Shown here: positions 18,759-26,877 of the stretch, in pieces
Layout: every line of letters begins with the position of its first letter
Numbering within the stretch: the first letter of the stretch is position 1
NCBI GenBank assembly: GCA_029856105.1
Contig: JAHQWH010000189.1
Span: 1 to 64,000 of the forward strand
Direction of reading: 5' to 3'
Length of the DNA stretch: 64,000 bases
DNA from: Promethearchaeia archaeon
Lineage (GTDB): Archaea; Asgardarchaeota; Lokiarchaeia; Sigyniarchaeales; SOKP01
Program-made: the position numbers and the translations under genes
The notes under the pieces: generated by a model
What the model was told of the DNA's origin: nothing
What the model saw: only the letters and a program-made list of their open reading frames with translations
Database searches by the model: none

Positions 18759-20135
18759 ATGGCGTTTAAGAAACTAGGAAAGGATCTAGAGGACCTAATG
18801 CGAAAATTACGAGGTTTACCTAAGATCGATAAAGACGCAATCAACATGATAGTACAATCATTACAGCGAAGTCTATTAGAGGCGGATGTGCAAGTGGAGT
18901 TAGTTTTTCAGATGACTGAAAATATTAAAAAAGAGGCAAAGAATACTGAACTTAAAAGAGCAAGAAGAAAAGATTTCATAATTAAACTTGTTCATGACGA
19001 ATTGGTTAAAACCATTGGAGGGAAATCTGCTCCCATTAGAATAAAACCAGGAAAAAGTAACGTGATTTTACTTGTCGGAATTCAAGGATCAGGTAAAACA
19101 ACTACTGTTGGTAAGTTAGCGCGCTTTTATAAAAATAAAGGGTATAAAGTAGCTACTGTCACAACGGACACATGGCGTCCAGGGGCTTATGAACAGCTTG
19201 TTCAACTAACAGAACAAATAGGAGTTAAATGCTATGGAAATCCTAATGAAAAAAATGCAATTAAACTTGCCGTAAGAGAAACAAAAAAAGCCATAAATGA
19301 TGGACACGACATAATTATCGTGGATACCGCTGGTCGCCATAAGGAAGAGAAAGAATTAATGAAAGAGATGGAAAAAATTGAGAACAATTTAAAGCCTAAC
19401 GAAGTAATCTTGGTAATTGACGGAAGTATAGGTCAACAAGCTTATTCGCAAGCAGAAGAATTCGCAAAAACCACAAATATTGGTAGTATAATCGTAACTA
19501 AATTAGATGGAACCGCTAAAGGTGGAGGTGCTCTTTCTGCTTGCGCTGCGACTAATCAATCCATAAGATTTATTGGGGTTGGTGAAAAAATTGATGATTT
19601 TGAAGAATTCAATTCAAGTACTTTTGTAGGCACTTTATTAGGTATACCAGATATAGAAGGCTTAGTGAAAAAAGTTGAGGAAGCTGAAATTGATGTAGAC
19701 CCAGATATGGTTAAAAGAATGATGAAGGGTAAGTTCACTCTAGATGACCTTTACCTACAATTAAAAAGCATAAAAAAGGTAGGTAAGATGAAAAATATTT
19801 TATCTATGATTGGAGGAGGAAATATTCCTGACGCTTTAACTGATGACGCGGAGAAGAATTTAGAAAAATGGCGCGTGGTTTTAGATTCTATGACTTCGGA
19901 AGAAAAGTTCGACCCAAAAATTATTAAAAAAACCAGAAAAAGAAGAATTGCTCTTGGAAGCGGTACAGATTATGCTACAATAAATCGAATGCTCGACCAA
20001 TATAACCAAATGAAAAAGTTCTTCAAGAAAGCCTTACAAATGCAAAAGAAAGGTAAAGGAATGCCGGGTATGCCGGGAATGGGAAAGCAAGGAGCACAAT
20101 TTATGAATAAATTAGGAAAAGATTTTAAATTTTAA
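18759..20135 (+). CDS. srp54: Signal recognition particle GTPase SRP54 (Ffh)
   Basis: 458 residues. The N four-helix bundle (1-90) is followed by the G domain with GIQGSGKTTTVGKLA, TDTWRPGAYEQL, DTAGRH and TKLDGTAKGGG. The M domain has LGSGTDYATINRMLDQYNQM and a Met/Gly-rich end (KGKGMPGMPGMGKQG). It binds signal peptides and 7S RNA and targets ribosomes to the membrane. No SRP RNA gene is visible nearby. It leads a plus-strand series with TrmY 13 nt downstream. Confidence 0.97.
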   Translation: MAFKKLGKDLEDLMRKLRGLPKIDKDAINMIVQSLQRSLLEADVQVELVFQMTENIKKEAKNTELKRARRKDFIIKLVHDELVKTIGGKSAPIRIKPGKSNVILLVGIQGSGKTTTVGKLARFYKNKGYKVATVTTDTWRPGAYEQLVQLTEQIGVKCYGNPNEKNAIKLAVRETKKAINDGHDIIIVDTAGRHKEEKELMKEMEKIENNLKPNEVILVIDGSIGQQAYSQAEEFAKTTNIGSIIVTKLDGTAKGGGALSACAATNQSIRFIGVGEKIDDFEEFNSSTFVGTLLGIPDIEGLVKKVEEAEIDVDPDMVKRMMKGKFTLDDLYLQLKSIKKVGKMKNILSMIGGGNIPDALTDDAEKNLEKWRVVLDSMTSEEKFDPKIIKKTRKRRIALGSGTDYATINRMLDQYNQMKKFFKKALQMQKKGKGMPGMPGMGKQGAQFMNKLGKDFKF

Positions 20136-20148
20136 ATTAAATTAGAAT

Positions 20149-20814
20149 TTGATAAATTTGGTTAATTTTCTAATACTAATTGAGAAATTCCCTAAATTTT
20201 CTAAAAGCATTATAGATGAAGGAAAAACGCCTATTTATGTGTATAATTTATGTTCTATAATACGGGAATCATTTTGTTTATCTTATTCAATCAGAAAAAG
20301 CAATAACTTATATCTATATTTTGAATCAATTCAACTTCTAATGAAGTATGATGGTAAAAAGTTGAGATTTCTAGGTTCTGATGAGAGATCTCAAGCATTA
20401 CTTTTAAAAAGAGCATTAGAGAAAATAAATGGGAGTGAAAAAGTAAAAACTCAAGAATGGGAAAAATCTACTCCGGGTATTTTTGTTAAGAGATTACCAA
20501 TTTCTGGTTCTATTTTGGAAAATATTGATAATATACTTCATAACAAAATTGTATTTATTACCGAATTTGAAAACAAGAATCTTTATCCTGATGTCATCAA
20601 TTTAGATGATTTAGACGGATTGAGCGAATATTGTTATATTTTTCCTTATTCTCAGAATTTACAGATTTCATTGAGATTTTTACAATTAATTAAAGAAAAC
20701 TACAATTTAAAATACATTAATCTTTCAAACATTAAAGGGATTGAAAATAAAATCTTATATATTAATTTTCGAATTGACCAAAGTAAGGATATTAATAAGG
20801 AAATAGAAAAATGA
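20149..20814 (+). CDS. trmY: tRNA pseudouridine(54) N1-methyltransferase
   Basis: 221 residues from TTG 20149. The match to archaeal TrmY (SPOUT fold) rests on the conserved core: SDERSQALLLKRALEKI, then STPGIFVKRLP, and an N-terminal NLCSIIRESFCLSYSIRK that matches the family's CVNAA..SHGIR helix. It would methylate N1 of pseudouridine 54 in the T-loop of archaeal tRNAs. It sits 13 nt after SRP54, and its stop overlaps the dihydroorotase start (ATGA), so it belongs to that operon. The N-terminal strand is shorter than usual but complete. Confidence 0.8.
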   Translation: MINLVNFLILIEKFPKFSKSIIDEGKTPIYVYNLCSIIRESFCLSYSIRKSNNLYLYFESIQLLMKYDGKKLRFLGSDERSQALLLKRALEKINGSEKVKTQEWEKSTPGIFVKRLPISGSILENIDNILHNKIVFITEFENKNLYPDVINLDDLDGLSEYCYIFPYSQNLQISLRFLQLIKENYNLKYINLSNIKGIENKILYINFRIDQSKDINKEIEK

Positions 20815-22199
20815 TTTTAAAAAATGCGCTCATATATATTGATGGTTCGCTTCGGAAGGGAGCTTTATTAATTAATAATGGAACGATTAAATCAGTTGTA
20901 AATGAAAAATCGAAGGAAGACTTAAAGAAAATTCGAAGTCATAACGATGATGGAATAGAGATAGATTGCGGAAAGAGAATGGTTTTACCGGGTATAATCG
21001 ATATTCACTCTCATTTAAGAGATATGGGGCAGAGCGAAAAAGAGACTTTTTTAACAGGAACAGCAGCAGCAGCTTTTTCTGGAATAACAACAGTATTTAA
21101 TATGCCGAATACGATACCTCCTGCTATAAATACTTATCAAGTTAAAAAATGGATGGAAAAAGCACAAAATAACATTTATGTGAATGTGGGGTTTATTGGG
21201 GGTGTTCCAAGAGAATTTAATTTAGATGAAATTATTTCGATTATTGATTTAGGCGTTATTGGATTTAAAATTTATCCGATAGGTTCATTAAATGAGATCG
21301 ATTGGATTAATTACTTAAATATTCAAAAGATTCTTAATATTTCATCTAAATTGCAAATTCCTATATTTATACATCCAGATTGGCCTCTTTCTTCTGAAGA
21401 AATAGATGAAATTTACGAGAATTACACGCTGGAAAAATTTCCAACCTTAGAATTGCATAATAAACTTTACCCCGTTTCTATGGAAGCTAAATACGTGAAT
21501 TTTGTTCTTGAAAATTATTATAAGATTATAGTAGATCTAGATTTAAGCCCGAAAGATTATCCAACCGTCCATTTCTGTCATATAAGTTGCAAGAATAGTT
21601 ATTCTTTAATACAAAAAGCTTTAGATATGAATAATAACTTAAAAATATCCTTCGAAATAACACCACATCATTTATTTTTAACTAATAAAATAAAAATGAG
21701 CAATCCAAATTATGGTAAAGTCTTACCTCCTTTAAGAGAAGAAGAACATTCCTTATATTTATTTAAAGAACTTAAAGAAGGGCATATAAAACTTATAGGT
21801 ACAGATCACGCACCGCACACATTGGAAGAAAAAGGACGAGGATATCTTGATGCACCTTCAGGATTTCCCGGATTTGAAACATATCCGTTAACGCTATTAG
21901 ACAAAGTTTGTAAAGATGAACTCTCTCTTGAAAAATTTGTAAAAATTACTTCAGAAAACCCGGCAAAGATCTTTAACTTAAAGAATAAAGGATTTGTCAA
22001 AGAGGGATACGATGCCGATTTAATTATTGTTGATAAAATTCCAGAATACCCTATTAAATCAAAAAAATTCAAAACAAAAGCTAAATTTTCCCCATTCGAA
22101 GATTACAAAACCGCTGTTCAGATTTGGAAAGTTATTCTAAGAGGTAATGAGGTTAATACCGAAAAATCTGAACCAAATGGTAAAATCATTAGAATGTAA
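20811..22199 (+). CDS. pyrC: Dihydroorotase
   Basis: 462 residues, class I type. The zinc ligand motif is DIHSHLRDMG (~63-72), the likely carboxylated lysine is in GFKIYPIGS, further ligand regions are VHFCHISC and ITPHHL, and the catalytic Asp is in GTDHAPHT. It cyclises carbamoyl aspartate to dihydroorotate in pyrimidine synthesis. PyrD and PyrK, the next step, are in the same window at 51.5-53.3 kb but far from here. The start overlaps the TrmY stop by 4 nt. Confidence 0.93.
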   Translation: MILKNALIYIDGSLRKGALLINNGTIKSVVNEKSKEDLKKIRSHNDDGIEIDCGKRMVLPGIIDIHSHLRDMGQSEKETFLTGTAAAAFSGITTVFNMPNTIPPAINTYQVKKWMEKAQNNIYVNVGFIGGVPREFNLDEIISIIDLGVIGFKIYPIGSLNEIDWINYLNIQKILNISSKLQIPIFIHPDWPLSSEEIDEIYENYTLEKFPTLELHNKLYPVSMEAKYVNFVLENYYKIIVDLDLSPKDYPTVHFCHISCKNSYSLIQKALDMNNNLKISFEITPHHLFLTNKIKMSNPNYGKVLPPLREEEHSLYLFKELKEGHIKLIGTDHAPHTLEEKGRGYLDAPSGFPGFETYPLTLLDKVCKDELSLEKFVKITSENPAKIFNLKNKGFVKEGYDADLIIVDKIPEYPIKSKKFKTKAKFSPFEDYKTAVQIWKVILRGNEVNTEKSEPNGKIIRM

Positions 22200-22257
22200 A
22201 ATATAAATGTGTGAAGAATATAATTATATAATAATAATTCTGTCTTGAGTAGAAATT

Positions 22258-22896
22258 ATGACCGATGAGAACTCTTTTACTTTAGAAGATGGTATATCAT
22301 TAATAAGATTTGCTCGAGACAATATTGAATTTTTCCTTAAAAACGATCGAAGGATACCCATTCCAGATGACATTAAAAATAAATTTTCAGAGAAATATGG
22401 AGCATTTGTCACTTTAAATACAGTAAATGAGCCAAACAACCATTTACGAGGCTGTATAGGTTATATTGAACCAACTTTTCCATTATATGATGTAATTCAT
22501 AGAGTTTCAATTAGTTCAGCAATTGAGGATCCGCGTTTTCCATCTGTTTCACTCGAGGAAATGAACGATATTGTTATTGAGCTTTCTATATTAACACCTC
22601 CTAAATTGATCAAAGTAAATCATCCAAAAGATTATTTTGATAAAATTGTTATCGGGAGAGATGGACTTATAGCTGAAAAAGGTATGAGAAGGGGATTACT
22701 TCTTCCTCAAGTACCAATTGACCATGGGAGAGAATGGGATGTAGAAACATTCTTAGGTCATACTTGCGCTAAAGCATGGCTCTCAAATGACGCTTGGAAA
22801 GATAATAAAACAAAAATTTTTTCATTTCAAGCTATTCTGTTTGAAGAAAAAGAACCAAGGGGAGAAATTATTAGGAAATATCTCACTCCACACTAA
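22258..22896 (+). CDS. AMMECR1-domain protein
   Basis: 212 residues filling a single AMMECR1 domain. Signature parts: HLRGCIGYIEP, AIEDPRFPSVS, and LLLPQVPIDHGREWDVETFLGHTCAKA. The family is widespread in archaea and eukaryotes; its biochemical role is not settled, and a Cys in the LRGCIG loop is conserved. It starts with ATG 22258, about 58 nt after PyrC, and is followed after ~25 nt by the FGGY kinase. Confidence 0.92.
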   Translation: MTDENSFTLEDGISLIRFARDNIEFFLKNDRRIPIPDDIKNKFSEKYGAFVTLNTVNEPNNHLRGCIGYIEPTFPLYDVIHRVSISSAIEDPRFPSVSLEEMNDIVIELSILTPPKLIKVNHPKDYFDKIVIGRDGLIAEKGMRRGLLLPQVPIDHGREWDVETFLGHTCAKAWLSNDAWKDNKTKIFSFQAILFEEKEPRGEIIRKYLTPH

Positions 22897-22921
22897 AATT
22901 TACTTAAAGATAGTGAGCATT

Positions 22922-24433
22922 GTGGAAAATAATGAAAATAAGATAATAACAATTGACATTTCATCTAATTCTGTAAAGATTGGGTTAGTTTCAGAACAAT
23001 TAAAATTAGAAATTACCGATTCTCAAAATATTAATGTAATCAATGAAGATCTCGATGGTTTTGCTAAAAGATTTGATATGGATGACTTATGGAACAAAGT
23101 AAATAACGGAATAAATCGTATTTTGAAAAATTACAAATCAGTCGTTAATATTATTGGAATCTCTTCTTGTACTCAAAGAATAGCTACGGTTTTTTTGGAT
23201 AATTCAGGTGATGTAATCTATGGGGGGCCTAATATAGATATACGGGGGATAGATTCTGCGTATATGATAGATGATGAATTTTCAGAAAGAGATTTGTTTG
23301 AAATAACTGGTCATAGTCCTCCTTTATTATTTTGTCTAGCACGCTTATTATGGTTCAAAGAAGAAGAGGAAGAAACATATGAAAAAATAAATAAAGTATT
23401 AATGTTAGATGATTGGTTGGTTTATCGTCTTACTGGAAACTATGTTTCTGATTTATCATCAGCTGCTGAATCTCAGATATTAGATATAAAGAAGAGAGAA
23501 TGGAGTTCGGAAATAATTCAAACTTTTGATTTTGATCCAGATTTCTTTCCTGAAATCGTGGAATCTGGGACGATCGTTGGCGAATTAAAACCTGAATTAG
23601 CAAAAAGTTTCAACCTTAGCCAAAATAATATTCCTGTTATAAAAACAGGTGGTGATACGCAAGCGACATTATTAGGCATGGGTATTATTGAAGATGGAGA
23701 TATTGGAATTAGTTTAGGCACAACCGCCCCAGTTCATCTCGTCGTAAATAAACCTATTTTTGATCCCAATAATAATTATTGGACATCGTGCCACTCAATA
23801 AAGGGTAAATGGTTAGTTGAAGGCCACGCAGGTAACACTGGTGCCGCGTATAATTGGTTTAAAGAATGCTTTTTATCAAGTTTAACTAATAATTCAGATT
23901 ATTCGATAGAGCAATATTTAAAGAACTCAACGCCAGGGGCTTTTTCTACTTTTGCATTCTTAGGACCCGAAAAAATGAATATTAAAAACCAAACTTCTAT
24001 TAAAAGAGGTGTATTTGTTTTTCAACCGCCTACAATGATCTCTGAAGAACTTCCTAAAATAGAAGATTTTGCTAGAAGCGTTTTAGAAAATATAGCGTTT
24101 GGTATATTCGAAAATTATCAAGCAATAAAGGGGTTTACTGATTTAAGTACAAGAACTTATTGTGCTGGTGGCATGGCCAAATCAGAAGGATTTTGTAAAA
24201 TATTAGCTAGTGTTTTAAACACCGAAATATCAGTTCCATATACTAAAGACTCAGCTTTTATTGGAGTAGCGATGAATACATTAAAAGGTTTAAATTACTA
24301 CTCGGATTATAGATCTATGATAAAAAACCTCTTGACTTATGAAAAAAATTTCAGCAATCCTACTAACTCAGATAATTACAAAAATATATATCTCGAATGG
24401 AAGAATTTAAAAAATAAAATCGACGATCTGTAA
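22922..24433 (+). CDS. FGGY-family carbohydrate kinase
   Basis: About 503 residues from the GTG at 22922, with AGTGAG just upstream as a plausible binding site; GTG 22913 is the alternative. Frame extends into the AMMECR1 gene but without homology, so that part is rejected. Motifs: ITIDISSNSVKIGL phosphate loop, ISSCTQRIATVF, LLWFKEEEE, GGDTQATLLGMG, SLGTTAPVH and TYCAGGMAKSEGFCKILA. It most resembles xylulose/gluconate-type kinases. It is the intact comparator for the interrupted FGGY gene at 8.9 kb. Genes for aldolases and a dehydrogenase follow, suggesting phosphorylation before aldol cleavage. Confidence 0.85.
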   Translation: MENNENKIITIDISSNSVKIGLVSEQLKLEITDSQNINVINEDLDGFAKRFDMDDLWNKVNNGINRILKNYKSVVNIIGISSCTQRIATVFLDNSGDVIYGGPNIDIRGIDSAYMIDDEFSERDLFEITGHSPPLLFCLARLLWFKEEEEETYEKINKVLMLDDWLVYRLTGNYVSDLSSAAESQILDIKKREWSSEIIQTFDFDPDFFPEIVESGTIVGELKPELAKSFNLSQNNIPVIKTGGDTQATLLGMGIIEDGDIGISLGTTAPVHLVVNKPIFDPNNNYWTSCHSIKGKWLVEGHAGNTGAAYNWFKECFLSSLTNNSDYSIEQYLKNSTPGAFSTFAFLGPEKMNIKNQTSIKRGVFVFQPPTMISEELPKIEDFARSVLENIAFGIFENYQAIKGFTDLSTRTYCAGGMAKSEGFCKILASVLNTEISVPYTKDSAFIGVAMNTLKGLNYYSDYRSMIKNLLTYEKNFSNPTNSDNYKNIYLEWKNLKNKIDDL

Positions 24434-24498
24434 TTTAATTATTATATTTTTATAAACGAAAGTTAATTAATTAATTCAAGAAAAGTTTTCTTAATTTT

Positions 24499-24504
24499 GA
24501 GGTG
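24499..24504 (+). promoter_or_regulatory. Ribosome binding site GAGGTG
   Basis: GAGGTG ends 7 nt before TTG 24512 and decides that start over the in-frame TTG at 24497. Confidence 0.7.
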
Positions 24505-24511
24505 TAAGAAA

Positions 24512-24862
24512 TTGTCAAAGTTTGATAGCATAGAATCTTGTTTAAAGGAAATTGAAAATCGCTATATAAATACTGAAAAAGTGCGGAAGAAGTTAGCTAA
24601 TTATGATGAACCCATACAAATAAGGTTTTTAGACACAAATAGGAGCGTCTTACTTTTAGTAAATAAGGATCAAGGCATTGAAGTAAAGGATAATGTTAGC
24701 GATGAAAATGCTCCTGTTAAAATTGATTTTGTTACGGAAAATACAATGCTGGAGTTATTCAATAAAGAGCTTGGCGCAGTTAAAGCATATTCTTCGGGAA
24801 AGATAAAGGTTATGGAAGGAAAAATTAAAAATTTAATGAAACTTAAAAGTTTAATGTTTTAA
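24512..24862 (+). CDS. SCP2 sterol-carrier-like domain protein
   Basis: 116 residues from TTG 24512. A small alpha/beta domain with IQIRFLDTNRSVLLLV, KIDFVTENTMLELFNKEL and AYSSGKIKVMEGKIKNLMKLK fits the SCP2 family, in which the final SGK-x-K-v-x-G helix closes a lipid-binding tunnel. In archaea such domains are thought to bind acyl or lipid ligands, but the ligand here is unknown. It lies between the FGGY kinase and the dehydrogenase-aldolase gene on the same strand, with ~80 nt gaps to each. Confidence 0.75.
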   Translation: MSKFDSIESCLKEIENRYINTEKVRKKLANYDEPIQIRFLDTNRSVLLLVNKDQGIEVKDNVSDENAPVKIDFVTENTMLELFNKELGAVKAYSSGKIKVMEGKIKNLMKLKSLMF

Positions 24863-24946
24863 AAAAATTATTCATTTTTTTATGGATTTTAAATTCTTAT
24901 TACATATTATTATTTAGTTTATATAATATTATTGAGTTGAGAAGTT

Positions 24947-26629
24947 ATGAGAGCATTTATTACTGCAAGTATATCTGATGATGTTTTAAAAGAATTAAAA
25001 AAGAAAATGGATGTCACTTATGAGAGTTGGAGAGATACAGGAAATATTTATTTTGATGTCAAAGAAATGGTTGAAAAATTAAAAGGTTATGATATTTTTA
25101 TAACGGCCGCAGACGATTTAAAAAAAGCTGAATTATTTGAACAGACTAGCTTAAAATTGATTGTGTCTTGCCGGGGGGACCCATTTAACATCGATTTAGA
25201 TGCTGCTACTAAAAATAACATTCCTGTGATTTATACTCCTCTTAGGAATGTCGTTGCTGTTGCTGAATTGACAGTTGGACTAATCGTTTCAATGGCAAGA
25301 AAATTGATAAAGCTAGATCGATTTTTACACAGTGATGAATTTGAAGTTATCGATTTCGAAGATTGGATAAAATACTATAATAGATTTATGGGAAATGAGT
25401 TATTAAACAAGAATATTGGTATTATTGGTTTTGGTCAGATCGGTAGACAAGTTGCTGATCGTTTAAAACCATTTGGAGTAAAATTTCTTATTTATGATCC
25501 ATTTGTTTCTAACGAAATTATTGAAAATTATGGTAGTAAAATAGATATAGATTCGTTAATGAAAGAATCCGACTTTATAACCATTCACGCTGTTGCAACT
25601 GATGAAAATGATAATCTTATTAACGAAGAACGAATAACAATGATGAAAAGTACGGCATATTTAATTAATTTAGCTAAAGGAAGTCTTGTAGATTATGAAA
25701 AGTTATACGATGCTCTAAAAAGCAATAATATTGCGGGAGCTGCTTTAGATGTCTTTCCTTTAGAGCCTATCGATGAAGATAATGAATTTTTAGAATTAGA
25801 AAATGTTATAGTAATGCCTCATATTGGAGGAAATACCGTTGAAGTAATTAATAGACAATCAAATATGTTACTGAAAGATATAACAATTTGGTTAGATAAA
25901 GGTATTCCTTCACATATCTTGAATCCCGAAGTTTTCGAAGGATTTAAAGAAAAAAATAAGTTTTTAGACCAGCCAATCAATAAACTAAAGAAAGAAATTG
26001 TTAGGACTTGTAAGAGATTATTAAATGATGGGCATGTGATAGGATCAGCGGGAAATGTGAGTATTAGAGTTAAAAGTGGAGACGATGAATATGTTTTAAT
26101 CACCCCTAGTAACGTAAATTATGAAGAAATGGAACCAGATGATATTTTAATAATTAATCTTGAGGGAAAAGTAGTAGAAGGAGAAAGAAACCCTTCAGTA
26201 GAAAAACACCTACATTTAGGCATTTACAAAGAACGTGAAGATGTTAACGCAATAATTCACTCACATGGTATTTACTCAACTATACTTAGTACGCTCAAGT
26301 TATCGTTACCTCCCGCAATGGAAGAACTTGTTCCCTATTTAGGAGGTGAGGTTGTGTGTGCCGAATATGGAGAAGCAGGTAGTGAAGAATTAGCAGATAA
26401 TGTAAAGAAAAGTTTAGAAGAACGAAACGCAGTAATACTCGCAAATCACGGAAGTTTATGTTGTGGAAGTCATTTGGAAGGAGCTTATACTGTTTTACAA
26501 TACTTAGAAAGAGGATCTAAAATCTATTATCTTGCTAAACTAATTAAGGAGCCATACCTTTTACCCGAAGATGTAATTGATTATGAAATGGATATCTTTG
26601 ATATTTTCAAAGATTCGAAAAAAATTTAG
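24947..26629 (+). CDS. Fusion: D-2-hydroxyacid dehydrogenase + class II aldolase
   Basis: 560 residues. Residues ~1-325 are a D-isomer 2-hydroxyacid dehydrogenase: VAVAELTVGLIVSMAR, NAD-binding GIIGFGQIGRQVADRL, LAKGSLVDYEKL with AALDVFPLEP, and the catalytic His in MPHIGGNT. Residues ~345-550 are a class II aldolase/adducin domain: GSAGNVSIRV, ITPSNVNYEEM, the zinc ligands in IIHSHGIYSTI and LANHGSLCCGSHLEGA. The active-site residues of both halves look intact. A second, free-standing class II aldolase lies at 32.1 kb. The fusion suggests successive steps on one sugar acid or phosphate, but the substrate cannot be read from the sequence. Confidence 0.88.
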   Translation: MRAFITASISDDVLKELKKKMDVTYESWRDTGNIYFDVKEMVEKLKGYDIFITAADDLKKAELFEQTSLKLIVSCRGDPFNIDLDAATKNNIPVIYTPLRNVVAVAELTVGLIVSMARKLIKLDRFLHSDEFEVIDFEDWIKYYNRFMGNELLNKNIGIIGFGQIGRQVADRLKPFGVKFLIYDPFVSNEIIENYGSKIDIDSLMKESDFITIHAVATDENDNLINEERITMMKSTAYLINLAKGSLVDYEKLYDALKSNNIAGAALDVFPLEPIDEDNEFLELENVIVMPHIGGNTVEVINRQSNMLLKDITIWLDKGIPSHILNPEVFEGFKEKNKFLDQPINKLKKEIVRTCKRLLNDGHVIGSAGNVSIRVKSGDDEYVLITPSNVNYEEMEPDDILIINLEGKVVEGERNPSVEKHLHLGIYKEREDVNAIIHSHGIYSTILSTLKLSLPPAMEELVPYLGGEVVCAEYGEAGSEELADNVKKSLEERNAVILANHGSLCCGSHLEGAYTVLQYLERGSKIYYLAKLIKEPYLLPEDVIDYEMDIFDIFKDSKKI

Positions 26630-26877
26630 TTGCCTAAAATCCGTCATTAAATTCGTCTTTATGTATTTTTTAGTAATTTTATTATAAAAAAAATTTATTA
26701 ACTTTATTAATCTGAAACTCATAATTAAAAATATATCATTTGATGTTACTTTGAAAGAAAAATTGTAAAATTACAGGGACAGAGGGAAGTGAGAAATTCA
26801 ATATGACTAAAAACATTAAATCAGTATAATTAAAAAATTTACAATTTCAAATAATTTTTCGAAATGAGGATATCAGT

